Below are positions 38,757-48,398 of a DNA stretch of 49,866 nucleotides, piece after piece (position 1 is the first letter of the stretch; every line of letters starts with the position of its first letter). Source of the DNA: Pyxidicoccus fallax (lineage in GTDB: Bacteria > Myxococcota > Myxococcia > Myxococcales > Myxococcaceae); contig NZ_JABBJJ010000049.1 of NCBI RefSeq assembly GCF_012933655.1, positions 1 to 49,866 of the forward strand, read 5' to 3'. Under the pieces are notes generated by a model. The model had not been told where the DNA came from. It saw only the letters and a program-made list of their open reading frames with translations, and ran no database searches. A program made the translations under genes and the position numbers.

Positions 38757-39316
38757 ATGAACTCGGCGATGAGGCCCGTCACCATCCAGATGGGCAGGAT
38801 GTAGAGGGACGTCATCTCCCAGAGGATGGCGCCCGGGTCCGCGTAGTACCAGATGCGGTAGCCGGTGAAGCGCTCCAGCATCACGCCGCTGAAGCCCTCG
38901 AAGAGCAGGATGACGATGCCGTAGACGGCCGCGCGCAGGGCGGTGTGCTGGTACAGCATCCAGCGGTAGAGCGGCTCGATGAAGAAGAAGCACGCCACGC
39001 CGTAGATGAGGAACATCCACAGCGAGCACTGGCCGTACGCGGTGGAGACGGGCGTGTCCCAGATGGCGTTGAGCCCCAGCCGGTCATCCACCCGCCACTG
39101 GAAGCGGAAGAGCGCCTCCAGCAGGGGCACGTTCCGCGCCACGCGCACCAGGTTGTAGAAGAAGATCTCCGAGCTGAGACCAATCATGCCGTAGAGGCAG
39201 AAGCGGAACACGGCGAAGGCCAGCTTCATGCGCTGGCCACGTTTCTGGTCCGCGCGACGGATGCGAACCGGACGGCGTTGACGAATCTGCGTCTCCACTG
39301 CGCTCTCTGCCCCCAT
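38657..39316 (-). CDS. CmpB-like integral membrane protein (putative ABC transporter permease type IV)
   Basis: 219 aa from the ATG at 39316 (GGGGGA five bases upstream); an ATG 29 codons later has a poorer site. After a basic N-terminus of about 30 residues come six hydrophobic segments. The pattern GMIGLSSEIFF near residue 45, YGVACFFFIEPLY, LLFEGFSGVMLERFTGYRIW with conserved acidic and Trp residues, and the final segment ending in IYREMMD resembles the PF06541 family (ABC transporter permease type IV, CmpB-like). The family name is a computer-derived label and no ATPase is adjacent. The 3' end overlaps the DUF2378 gene by 100 bases. Confidence 0.8.
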   Translation of the reverse strand: MGAESAVETQIRQRRPVRIRRADQKRGQRMKLAFAVFRFCLYGMIGLSSEIFFYNLVRVARNVPLLEALFRFQWRVDDRLGLNAIWDTPVSTAYGQCSLWMFLIYGVACFFFIEPLYRWMLYQHTALRAAVYGIVILLFEGFSGVMLERFTGYRIWYYADPGAILWEMTSLYILPIWMVTGLIAEFIYREMMDPDLLAALESPLPATPEETEASFQLMR

Positions 39317-39390
39317 GCAGTCCCCCAGGTGGGTTGCAAGGTACCGGACTCATCCGGCCCTGGCTAGATCCGGGTTCACTAATCCGGTCT

Positions 39391-39405
39391 GCCTGGAATC
39401 CAGGC
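39391..39405. promoter_or_regulatory. 15-bp inverted repeat upstream of comM
   Basis: GCCTGG and CCAGGC flank AAT, in the 209-base divergent region between the CmpB-like gene and comM. A possible protein-binding site. Confidence 0.35.
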
Positions 39406-39424
39406 TCCGGGGGGCGGGATGGGC

Positions 39425-39440
39425 ATCCACCGCGGTGGAT
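39425..39440. promoter_or_regulatory. 16-bp perfect palindrome upstream of comM
   Basis: ATCCACCG and its exact reverse complement CGGTGGAT are joined with no spacer. It is 86 bases before the comM start in a divergent region and is a reasonable operator candidate. Confidence 0.45.
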
Positions 39441-39525
39441 TGGCCGGAGAGGCCCTACGCTTCGGGTGGGCGGCGGTACGGCCATTGCTGAGGGAGGTGG
39501 CGGCGGCTTCGGAAGGGGACGGGAC

Positions 39526-41157
39526 ATGCTGGCGAGGGTGCGGTCGGGGGCGTTGATGGGCATCGACGCGGTGGTGGTGGAGTGCGAGGTCGACATGGCG
39601 CTCGGCCTCCCCTACTTCAACGTCGTGGGGCAGGCGGAGGGGGCGGTGCGGGAGTCGAAGGTGCGGGTCGTCTCGGCGCTGAAGAACACGGGCTTCGAGC
39701 TGCCGCAGAAGCGCATCACCGTGAATCTCGCCCCGGCGGATTTGAAGAAGGAGGGAGCGGCCTTCGAGCTGCCCATCGCCCTGGGCGTGCTGGTGGCGGC
39801 GAAGCTGCTGGAGGAGGCCCCCGTGGCGCGGCTGCTCTTCGGCGGGGAGCTGTCACTGGACGGCGCCATCCGTCCCATCAAGGGCGTGCTCCCGCTGGCG
39901 GTGGCGGCGAAGGACGGGGGCTACGACGGCGTCATGGTGCCGACGGCGAACGCGGCCGAGGCGTCGCTGGTGGAGGGGTTGCGCGTGCTGCCGGTGGGCC
40001 ACCTGCGCGAGGCGGTGGACCACCTGACGGGCACGCGCCCCATACAGCCCTATGTGCGGGAGGGGGACTCCAGGGCCTCCGAGCCCGGCCTCACGGTGCC
40101 GGACATGGCGGACGTGCGGGGCCAGCCGGACCTGAAGCTGGCGCTGGAGATGGCGGCGGCGGGCGGCCACAACGTGCTGATGCGAGGCCCACCGGGCTCC
40201 GGGAAGACGATGCTGGCGCGGCGGCTGCCCGGCATCCTCCCGGAGATGACCTTCCCCGAGGCGCTGGAGGTGACGAAGGTGTACTCGGTGATGGGGCTGC
40301 TGGGTGAGGGACACGCGCTGATGCGCGAGCGTCCCTTCCGGGCCCCGCACCACACGCTCTCCGACGCGGGGCTGGTGGGGGGCGGCCCCATGGCGCGCCC
40401 GGGGGAGCTGTCGCTGGCGCACCATGGCGTGCTCTTCCTCGACGAGCTGCCGGAGTTCCGGAAGAACGTGCTGGAGGTGCTGCGCCAGCCGCTGGAGGAA
40501 GGCGTCATCCACCTGGCCAGGGCCAACCAGCACATCACCTACCCGTGCCGGGTGATGCTGGTGGCCGCGATGAACCCCTGCCCGTGTGGCTACTTCGGCG
40601 TCCCGACGCGCAGCTGCACCTGCGGCAAGCACCGTCGAGCCGAGTACACGACGCGGGTGAGCGGGCCCCTGCTGGACCGCATCGACATCACCCTGCAGAC
40701 GCGACCGGTGGAATACCACCACCTGGCGCACCCCGACTCGCGGGAGCCCGACAGCCGCTACTACCGTGAGCGGGCGATGGCGGCGCGCGAGCGCCAGCGG
40801 GCGCGGTACCGGAACGAGCCGGGTGTGCATTGCAACGCCCAGCTGCCACCGCATCTGCTGCGCCGGCATTGTGTGATGAGTCCGCGCGCCGAGCAGATGC
40901 TGGAGCGGGCGGTGAAGTCTTTCGGGCTCTCCGCGCGTGCCCACGACCGCATCCTCAAGGTGGCCCTTACCCGGGCCGACCTGGAGGGGCACTCCCGCAT
41001 CGAGGCTGTAGACATACAGCTCGCCATCGACTGCCGGATGCTGGACCGCTCGACCTTCGACCAGGCAGACACGCGGAGCACTCATGCGGCCCCGCCCGAT
41101 GGCCGCTCCCATCGATTTGAAGCTTCCGGACGGGCGAGCCCCCGGGAGGACGCCTGA
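39526..41157 (+). CDS. comM: ComM / YifB-family Mg chelatase-like AAA ATPase
   Basis: 543 aa from the ATG at 39526, close behind GGAAGGGGAC. The N-terminal LonC-like domain (MLARVRSGALMGIDAVVVEC, LGLPYFNVVGQAEGAVRESK) precedes a Mg-chelatase AAA domain with Walker A GPPGSGKT at 221-228, the Walker B segment GVLFLDELPEF and the Cys-rich motif CPCGYFGVPTRSCTCGKH. Members are hexameric helicases that help integrate DNA during natural transformation. The end carries about 30 extra residues after the usual length of 510. It shares the window with recA and cinA, other genes tied to transformation, but they are not in one operon. Confidence 0.94.
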   Translation: MLARVRSGALMGIDAVVVECEVDMALGLPYFNVVGQAEGAVRESKVRVVSALKNTGFELPQKRITVNLAPADLKKEGAAFELPIALGVLVAAKLLEEAPVARLLFGGELSLDGAIRPIKGVLPLAVAAKDGGYDGVMVPTANAAEASLVEGLRVLPVGHLREAVDHLTGTRPIQPYVREGDSRASEPGLTVPDMADVRGQPDLKLALEMAAAGGHNVLMRGPPGSGKTMLARRLPGILPEMTFPEALEVTKVYSVMGLLGEGHALMRERPFRAPHHTLSDAGLVGGGPMARPGELSLAHHGVLFLDELPEFRKNVLEVLRQPLEEGVIHLARANQHITYPCRVMLVAAMNPCPCGYFGVPTRSCTCGKHRRAEYTTRVSGPLLDRIDITLQTRPVEYHHLAHPDSREPDSRYYRERAMAARERQRARYRNEPGVHCNAQLPPHLLRRHCVMSPRAEQMLERAVKSFGLSARAHDRILKVALTRADLEGHSRIEAVDIQLAIDCRMLDRSTFDQADTRSTHAAPPDGRSHRFEASGRASPREDA

Positions 41158-41172
41158 GTGCTCGCTGGAGTG

Positions 41173-42546
41173 TCAGTGCGTCACGGGCGGAGGGGCCTCG
41201 GGCCGGGTGGCATGGACGCGGGCGGCGACGTCGACCGCGCTCGCGCTTCCAGCCGGCAGCGCCCTGCCCTGCTCCACCTGGTCCAGTCGCGGGGTGGGCC
41301 CGGTGATGATGCGGGCCGACTTGGCGAACGTCAGGTACGAGTAGGCCCAGTTGAGCAGCACGGCCAGACGACTGCGGAAGCCAATGAGGAAGGTGATGTG
41401 GATGAGCAGCCAGGCCGCCCAGGCGGGGAAGCCGGACTGCTTGAAGCGCCGGAAGGCGATGCCCACCGCGTGGCCGCGGCCAATCACCGCGTAGGAACCG
41501 CGGTCCCAGTACTTGAAGGGCTGCATGGGCTTGCCCTCCAGGCGGCGGCGGATGTTGGCCGCTGCCTGCTTGCCCATCTGCATCGCCGCGGGTGCGAGAC
41601 CGGGTACGGGCTTGCCGTCATCGCCCTTCACCGAGGCGAGGTCTCCCACGACGAAGATGTCTTCGTGTCCGGGCACCGTCAGCTCGGGCGCCACCAGCAC
41701 GCGTCCCGCGCGGTCGAGCTCCACGCCCAGCGTGCGAGCCACGGGCGAGGCGGCCACACCGGCGGCCCACACCACCGTGCGGGCGGGGATGTGCTCCTCG
41801 CCGATGAAGACGCCCGTCTCGTCGATGTTGGTGACGCGGGCGCCGGTGCGGACCTCGACGCCCAGCTTCTCCAGCGCGCGGCGGGCCTTGAGGGACAGGT
41901 CCTCCGGGTAGACGGGCAGCACGTTCTTCACCCCCTCGATGAGGATGATGCGCGCCTCACGAGGGTCGATGTTCTTGAAGTCGCCGGGCAGGGAGTTGCG
42001 GCTGATCTCCGCCAGCGAGCCCGCGAGCTCCACGCCCGTGGGGCCGCCGCCAATGATGACGAAGTTGAGCAGCGAACGGCGGATCTCCGGGTCCGTCTCG
42101 CGCTCGGCCAGCTCGAAGGCCATCAGGACCCGGCGGCGGATTTCCACCGCGTCCTCGATGGACTTCAGGCCCGGGGCGAACTTTGCCCACTGGTCATTGC
42201 CGAAGTAGGAGTGCGTGGCCCCGGTGGCGATGACGAGGAAGTCGTACGTCAGCTCCCCGTCGGCCAGCAGCACGCGCTTGCCGGCGGTGTCCACGCCCTG
42301 CACGTCCGCCAGCAGCACGCCGACGCCGTGGGGGCCCAGCAGCCCGCGCAGCGGCGCGGCAATCTCGCTGGGGCTGAGCGTCGCCGTGGCCACCTGGTAC
42401 AGCAGGGGCTGGAAGAGGTGGTGGTTGTGGCGGTCCACCAGGGTGATGCGCACCGGCGCCTTGTACAGGTGCCGCGCGGCATAGAGTCCGGCGAAACCTC
42501 CGCCGAGGATGACCACATGGGGCAGGTTTTCGCGGTTCGTTTTCAC
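41173..42546 (-). CDS. ndh: Type II NADH dehydrogenase (NDH-2)
   Basis: 457 aa from the GTG at 42546, placed just before the first conserved strand; a start 34 codons upstream would add an unconserved basic prefix. FAD-binding GGGFAG near residues 13-18, a second Rossmann motif (VVIIGGGPTGVELAGSLAE-like), the segment VVWAAGVAASPVART and the FAD-closing VFVVGDLASV are present. Two membrane-proximal hydrophobic stretches at the C-terminus (AWLLIHITFLIGF and LNWAYSYLTF) anchor the enzyme. It oxidises NADH and reduces quinone without pumping protons. It is transcribed divergently from plsC. The ribosome-binding site is unclear. Confidence 0.92.
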   Translation of the reverse strand: MKTNRENLPHVVILGGGFAGLYAARHLYKAPVRITLVDRHNHHLFQPLLYQVATATLSPSEIAAPLRGLLGPHGVGVLLADVQGVDTAGKRVLLADGELTYDFLVIATGATHSYFGNDQWAKFAPGLKSIEDAVEIRRRVLMAFELAERETDPEIRRSLLNFVIIGGGPTGVELAGSLAEISRNSLPGDFKNIDPREARIILIEGVKNVLPVYPEDLSLKARRALEKLGVEVRTGARVTNIDETGVFIGEEHIPARTVVWAAGVAASPVARTLGVELDRAGRVLVAPELTVPGHEDIFVVGDLASVKGDDGKPVPGLAPAAMQMGKQAAANIRRRLEGKPMQPFKYWDRGSYAVIGRGHAVGIAFRRFKQSGFPAWAAWLLIHITFLIGFRSRLAVLLNWAYSYLTFAKSARIITGPTPRLDQVEQGRALPAGSASAVDVAARVHATRPEAPPPVTH

Positions 42547-42693
42547 GCAGGGAAGTTCATGCCGCCCCCCTCGAAGTTCAACGCGAAGCGACACTCCGCG
42601 AGCAGGCGGGCGGACGACCCCCCGATACCTCTCAAAAGGGGATGACAACGCAGTGCGTCAGTGCAAGGCTGGAGCCCTGCGCTGACGCCGCGC

Positions 42694-43500
42694 ATGAAGC
42701 TCCTGTCTCCGCTGCTCACGGTGCTCCAGGCCGTCATCCTGATGGCGTGGGGCGTGCTCTGGATATCGCTGGCCGGAGTGATGATGCTGCTCACCCGGAA
42801 CGGCGACGTCGCGCTGATGATGGCCCGACGCTTCTGGGCGCCGCTGCATTGGCGCATCACCGGTTCTCGGATGACGGTGGAGCCGCTGCCGGACATCGAC
42901 TGGGGCCAACCGCACGTCTTCCTGATGAACCACCAGTCCGCGCTGGACATCCCCTGCGCGTTCGCCGCGCTGCCGGTCAACCTGCGCTTCGTGGCCAAGC
43001 ACGTGCTCCGGTACGTGCCGTTCCTCGGGCAGTACATGGCGATGACGGGGATGATCTTCGTCAACCGGTCGCGGCACACCGAGGCGGTGCAGAGCATGGC
43101 GCTGGCCGGTGAGTGCATCCGCGCGGGGGCCAGCATCCTCGCCTTCCCGGAGGGGACGCGCTCGCGGGACGGCTCCATCCTGCCCTTCAAGAAGGGTCCG
43201 TTCGTGCTCGCGCTCGAAGCGGGGGTGCCCATCGTCCCGGTGGCCATCGAGGGCTCGCGGCAGGTGTTGCCTCCGGACGCCTTCTGCCTGCGCCGGCACG
43301 ACATCCGCGTGAAGGTGGGCCGCCCCATCGAGACGAAGGGGCGCGGCCTGGCGGACCGCGACGCGCTCATGCGCGAGGTGCGCGAGGCCCTGCTCCAGCT
43401 CCATCGCGACATCGGCGGAGGGAGTCAGGGCTTCGAGGCAGCCGCTCCCGCGACGGACTCCGGCCACGCGCTGCCCGCGCTCAACAGCCTGCCGGGCTGA
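42694..43500 (+). CDS. plsC: 1-acyl-sn-glycerol-3-phosphate acyltransferase
   Basis: 268 aa. Membrane anchor at about 6-35, then the PlsC acyltransferase domain: NHQSALD (the HxxxxD active site, His and Asp), LRFVAKHVLRYVPFLGQYM, FPEGTRSRDGS and the last motif VPIVPVAIEGS. It makes phosphatidic acid from lysophosphatidic acid, the step after PlsY. The ATG at 42694 is chosen as the first in front of the membrane segment; a GTG at 42661 would add 11 residues. The C-terminal 45 residues are Ala/Gly-rich and not conserved. It is divergent from ndh and separated from recA by 186 bases. Confidence 0.92.
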   Translation: MKLLSPLLTVLQAVILMAWGVLWISLAGVMMLLTRNGDVALMMARRFWAPLHWRITGSRMTVEPLPDIDWGQPHVFLMNHQSALDIPCAFAALPVNLRFVAKHVLRYVPFLGQYMAMTGMIFVNRSRHTEAVQSMALAGECIRAGASILAFPEGTRSRDGSILPFKKGPFVLALEAGVPIVPVAIEGSRQVLPPDAFCLRRHDIRVKVGRPIETKGRGLADRDALMREVREALLQLHRDIGGGSQGFEAAAPATDSGHALPALNSLPG

Positions 43501-43542
43501 GCCACCCTCTCACGGGGCCACTCCGCCATTCCGGACCCAGGG

Positions 43543-43588
43543 CCACGCGCGTGGACCCTCCGCGTGCCCCGCTTCCGAGTGGGCACGC
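43543..43588 (+). promoter_or_regulatory. Two inverted repeats upstream of recA
   Basis: CCACGCGCGTGG at 43543-43554 is a perfect 12-bp palindrome. Eight bases later GCGTGCCC (43562-43569) pairs with GGGCACGC (43581-43588) around 11 bases. The second may be the plsC terminator; the first could be a regulator site. Neither matches an obvious LexA box. Confidence 0.45.
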
Positions 43589-43686
43589 TCCGGCATGGCC
43601 ATTGCTCAACCTCCTCCCGATGCGGCCGGCCACGCCGGCGCGCAGCACCCACTCACAGGCAGGGCGGCGAGGGAGCCGAAGACGGG

Positions 43687-44711
<1,025 letters not shown>

Positions 44712-44715
<4 letters not shown>

Positions 44716-45221
44716 GGCGCGGCGGACAGCGCGTCGAGCGGCACGGGGAACGGCAGCCGGCGCTGACCGGCGCACAGCACCAGGCCGCCGTCGGGGCCCT
44801 CCTCCAAGAGCTGGCCGAGCTGATACTGGGCATCCCGGGAGAAGAGCGCCCGGGCCCTGCCCTGCTTCACGCGGCAGGAGAGGATGCCGGCGGGTTCCAC
44901 CTTCAGGGTGGAGGTATCCAGCGCCTCGGCGGTGCGGTCACTCAAGCGCACGGAGATGCGCTCGTCCGGGGTGACGTCCACGGTGCGTACCTCGTAGGCG
45001 GCGCCTTCCACCTGGACGTAGCACCAGTCCTGGCCGATGCGGAGCTGGTAGCGCCCCTCTTCGTCCAGCACGAGCGAGGTGTTGAAGAGCTCGATGATTT
45101 TCGGGTGCTGGATGGGCTCGTCGTCGTGCCACCAGCGCAGCGTGGCGTCGAGGCGGATGCCGCTGTCCTCGCGGGTGTGCCAGCGTTTGCCAGGAGGGGG
45201 CTGTCCGGTGGGAGGTTGCAT
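44712..45221 (-). CDS. DUF1285 family protein
   Basis: 169 aa. Matches the DUF1285 pattern: [20 protein letters not shown], then [29 protein letters not shown] with the typical alternation of strands. A few structures of family members show a beta-rich fold of unknown function. It has GGAGAG before the ATG at 45221. It is the last gene of the leftward unit pssA-cinA-glycosyltransferase-DUF1285 and its stop lies within the end of recA on the other strand. Confidence 0.82.
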
Positions 45222-45278
45222 GGCCTCTCCTATGTGCGCCCGACGGGCGGAGGATTCAAGCGGGGCCGCTCCGGGCGC

Positions 45279-46988
45279 CTACCAGTTCCGGACAAGCTCC
45301 GTGTAGCCACGGAAGGCCACGGCGCCCCAGAAGTTCACCAGCACGCCGAGCGCCACCGCGGCCAGCACCGCGCGGTTGCGCAGGGACCAGCCGCCAATGG
45401 CGAAGAGCAGCAGGAGGTACGGCGTGTAGTCGAGGCTGAAGCGGAAGCCGAACTGCATGTAGCCGGTGTTCTGGTAGAAGAGCCCCGGCAGCGCGCACAC
45501 GGCCACGGTGAGCCACAGCGGCCAGTGCAGGCGCGGGCGCGTCCTGGGCACCAGCAGGAAGACGAGCAGCGGCAGTGTCAGCAGCAGCGTCAGGCCGTGC
45601 GGGTCGTAGGAGAGCTTCAGCGGCTCCAGCGAAATCCTCGGCAGCTTGAGGAACGCGGCCTCCAGGTTGCGCGGCAGGTAGTCCCAGTGGAAGAGGCCGG
45701 TGCGGTCGATGTCCGCGTTGACGCGGTTGTTGTAGAAGAACCGGTGGCCGAACTCGCCCAGGCTGCCGAAGCGGTAGAAGTTGTACGCGGCCGCGAGCAG
45801 CCCCAGGGGCGCGGCGCCCAGCGCGAACAGACCGACCTTGCGCGCCGCGGGCTTCCAGTTCCGGCCCAGGGACTTGAGCTGCTCCAGTCGCGAGCCGGGT
45901 TCGGGGCACAGCGCCTCCAGGACGAAGAAGAGGCCCGTGAATAGCAGCGGCGTGCGGGTGAGCGTGGCCATGGAGAAGAACACGCCGGCCAGCACCGGCC
46001 GGTGCGCCCGCACCGCGTTGCGCGCGTAGAGGCAGGTGAAGGCCACGCCCATGACCTCGGCGCTGAACCAGACCTCACCCCGGATGGCGCAATAGAAGAA
46101 CAGCGTGCCGAAGGCGAGGATGAGCGCGAGGGCGATGTTCTCGTTCCGGTTGCGCGCCGTCTCGCCCTCCTTCGCCAGGAAGCGCAGCAGCGAATAGAAG
46201 AGCGCCACCGCCAGCGCGCCGACGATGACGCCGAACGAGGTGTCGTTGAACTGGTAGCCATGCAGCGCGACGAAGGGCAGCATGACCACGGAGGGGAACG
46301 GCGGGAAGCTCACGTACCAGCGGTCCGTGGTCTGGAGCCGGCCCTCGCAGCGGACCTTCTCTCCGTCCACCAACCGCACGCAGGCCCAGTCCTCCAGGTT
46401 GGGCAGCAGCTTCGGGTCCAGGTCCAGCCGCCCCTCCAGCCAGGCCTGTGACTGGTAGATGAAGTGCGGCGCCGCGCTCTGACGCAGGAAACGCTGCGAG
46501 CTGAAGCTGGCCAGCACCACGAAGGCCACCAGGAACAGCGCCACCTCCACGCGGTACGCGGACAGCCACACACGCAGGATGTTGAGCGGCAGCCCTCCCG
46601 TGGGCCCCGGCGTGGCTCCCTGGGACGGGGCGGCACCGCCAGTCCCGGAAGACGCCGGCCCGGTGGCGCGGCCGTGCTCCACCGAAGCGGTGGCGGCCCC
46701 ACCGGAGTGCGCGTGCTCCGCACCGCCCGCGAGCACGGTGGTCGTGCCCAGGCCGGAGCCGTTGCCGCTCCCGGCCCGTGCCGTGTCTGCCGCGCCGGCG
46801 GCGTGCTCGGCGCTCCCGGCCCGTGCCGTGTCCGCCGCACCGGCGCGGCCGTGCTCGGTGTCTCCCGCTCTCGCGGCGGCGTTGTCCGCGCGGCTCGGCT
46901 CGGAGGCGGCATCCGGCGTGGCGGAGCCGGAGGATCCCCCACGCGCGGCGGGGGACGGACGGGGGCGCTTGGACTTGGAGCGGCTCAT
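45279..46988 (-). CDS. Polytopic membrane protein, ArnT/PMT-like glycosyltransferase
   Basis: 569 aa. The first 130 residues are low-complexity Ala, Gly, Thr and Ser, with repeats of AADTARAGS and AEHA, and are probably disordered in the cytoplasm. Residues about 140-569 contain 10 or more membrane helices with loops such as YQSQAWLEGRLDLDPKLLPN and WYVSFPPFPSVVMLPFVALH; an Asp/Glu motif in the first periplasmic loop and the general layout recall GT-C glycosyltransferases that use lipid-linked sugars. The start overlaps the cinA stop by four bases (ATGA), a sign of coupling. The substrate is unknown. The disordered leader is unusual for this class. Confidence 0.78.
   Translation of the reverse strand: MSRSKSKRPRPSPAARGGSSGSATPDAASEPSRADNAAARAGDTEHGRAGAADTARAGSAEHAAGAADTARAGSGNGSGLGTTTVLAGGAEHAHSGGAATASVEHGRATGPASSGTGGAAPSQGATPGPTGGLPLNILRVWLSAYRVEVALFLVAFVVLASFSSQRFLRQSAAPHFIYQSQAWLEGRLDLDPKLLPNLEDWACVRLVDGEKVRCEGRLQTTDRWYVSFPPFPSVVMLPFVALHGYQFNDTSFGVIVGALAVALFYSLLRFLAKEGETARNRNENIALALILAFGTLFFYCAIRGEVWFSAEVMGVAFTCLYARNAVRAHRPVLAGVFFSMATLTRTPLLFTGLFFVLEALCPEPGSRLEQLKSLGRNWKPAARKVGLFALGAAPLGLLAAAYNFYRFGSLGEFGHRFFYNNRVNADIDRTGLFHWDYLPRNLEAAFLKLPRISLEPLKLSYDPHGLTLLLTLPLLVFLLVPRTRPRLHWPLWLTVAVCALPGLFYQNTGYMQFGFRFSLDYTPYLLLLFAIGGWSLRNRAVLAAVALGVLVNFWGAVAFRGYTELVRNW
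46766..46855 (-). repeat. 45-bp tandem repeat in glycosyltransferase leader
   Basis: A 45-base unit beginning CGCTCCCGGCCCGTGCCGTG is repeated at 46766 and 46811 with a few differences, giving two 15-residue copies of a segment containing AADTARAGS. Partial units continue outward. This is in-frame coding repeat. Confidence 0.65.
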
Positions 46989-48256
46989 GGCATGGCGGGC
47001 GCGGCGAGCAGGTGCTGCCGCAGCATTTCCAGCGTGTGGGAGGCGGCGAACAGGCGCACGCGGTCGCGGTCGCCGGAGAAGGTCCTGCGCTCACAGCGCG
47101 TGGGCATCCCCGCGCCGGACAGCGCGCAGTACACGGTGCCCACCGGGTCCTCTGGCGTCCCGCCCCCCGGGCCCGCGTAGCCCGTCACCGACAGGCCGTA
47201 CGTGGTGCCACAGGCGGCGCGCACGCCCTCGGCCATGGCGATGGCCGTCTCTCGCGACACCGCGGAGTGACGCTCGAGCACCGCGGGCGGGACACCCACC
47301 CACGCGGCCTTCATCTTCTCCGCGTACACCACCGCGCCGCCGATGAAGACGGTGCTGGCGCCGGGCACCGCCGTGAGCTGCTGCGAAATCAGTCCGCCCG
47401 TGCAGCTCTCCGCCGCCGCCAGCGTGGCCCCCGCGCGCTCCAGCATCCCCAGCAGCACGGGGGCGTACTCCTCCGCGTCCGCGCCGAAGACGTGCGTGCC
47501 CAGCACCCGGCGGCAGTCCGCCTCCACGGCGGCCAGCGCGGCCTCGGCCTCGGCCTGAGAGGGGGCCTCGGCCATCAGCTTCAAGTGGTTCTCCGGCGCG
47601 TGCGTGCGGAAGCCGAACACCACCCGCGGGTGCAGCGGCACCAGCGGCTTCACGAACTGGTCCACCACCGACTCGCCCAACCCCACCGTGCGCAGCAGCC
47701 GGAAGGCGCGGTACACGCGGCCCGGCTCGGCCTCCAGCCACGCGCGGATTCGCGGCAGCACCTCGGCGTCCAGCAGCGCCTTGTACTCGCGGGGCACGCC
47801 GGGCAGGAAGAAGAGCCGGCAGCGGCCCAGCGTGAGCGCCACCAGCGGCGCGGAGCCCGCGGGGTTGCGCACCGGCTCGGCGCCCTGGGGGATGCGCGCC
47901 ATGCGCAGCTGCCCCGGGTTGAGCTCCGTCGACATGCCGCGCGCCGCGTAGCGCTCGCGCAGCCAGCCGAGCACCCGGGCGTCCTCTACCAGCGGCACGC
48001 CCGCGGCCGCCGCGGCGCACTCGAGCGTGAAGTCATCCGCCGTGGGCCCCAGCCCGCCGGACACAATCACCACGTCCGCGCGAGCGGCGGCCGACAGCAG
48101 CGCATGGGTGATGTCCGGCCGCACGTCGCCCACGAGCACCACGCGCTCGACCTTCACGCCCAGGTCGAAGAGGCGGGCCTCCAGGTACGTGCTGTTCGTG
48201 TCCGTGATGAGGCCGGTGACGAGCTCGTCACCGGTGCACAGCAGCTCGACGCGCAT
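46985..48256 (-). CDS. cinA: CinA family protein (competence/damage-inducible protein A)
   Basis: 423 aa, the full two-domain length. The N-terminal MoCF-like domain (residues 1-170) has VELLCTGDELVTGLITDTNS and VVIVSGGLGPTADDFT; the C-terminal domain (about 260-423) is the CinA/NMN deamidase type, with ATLAAAESCTGGLISQQL and SVTGYAGPGGGTPEDPVGTVY. CinA proteins hydrolyse ADP-ribose and deamidate nicotinamide mononucleotide, recycling pyridine nucleotide; in some species they are linked to competence and recA. It is followed with overlap by the membrane glycosyltransferase gene and lies 142 bases downstream of pssA. Confidence 0.93.
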   Translation of the reverse strand: MRVELLCTGDELVTGLITDTNSTYLEARLFDLGVKVERVVLVGDVRPDITHALLSAAARADVVIVSGGLGPTADDFTLECAAAAAGVPLVEDARVLGWLRERYAARGMSTELNPGQLRMARIPQGAEPVRNPAGSAPLVALTLGRCRLFFLPGVPREYKALLDAEVLPRIRAWLEAEPGRVYRAFRLLRTVGLGESVVDQFVKPLVPLHPRVVFGFRTHAPENHLKLMAEAPSQAEAEAALAAVEADCRRVLGTHVFGADAEEYAPVLLGMLERAGATLAAAESCTGGLISQQLTAVPGASTVFIGGAVVYAEKMKAAWVGVPPAVLERHSAVSRETAIAMAEGVRAACGTTYGLSVTGYAGPGGGTPEDPVGTVYCALSGAGMPTRCERRTFSGDRDRVRLFAASHTLEMLRQHLLAAPAMP

Positions 48257-48398
48257 GGGCCGCGCATCCTAGCGGCAGCGGGCGGCGGCGGCACGGAGGA
48301 AGGAAGACCTCCCGCCCCTCGCCGCCCGGCGGGTGGGGCTCCGGGCTCCAGGCTCCAGGCCCCAAGAGGGCCCCGCCCGGGTGAGACCGGCCCTGCGA

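Noticed and set aside
42523..42546. A five-codon open frame overlapping the ndh start as a leader peptide
   Set aside because: Very short, without regulatory residues, and its apparent ribosome-binding site is a common G-rich stretch.
48330..48362. CTCCAGG tandem repeat after pssA
   Set aside because: Only two exact copies plus a degenerate one; could occur by chance in GC-rich DNA.
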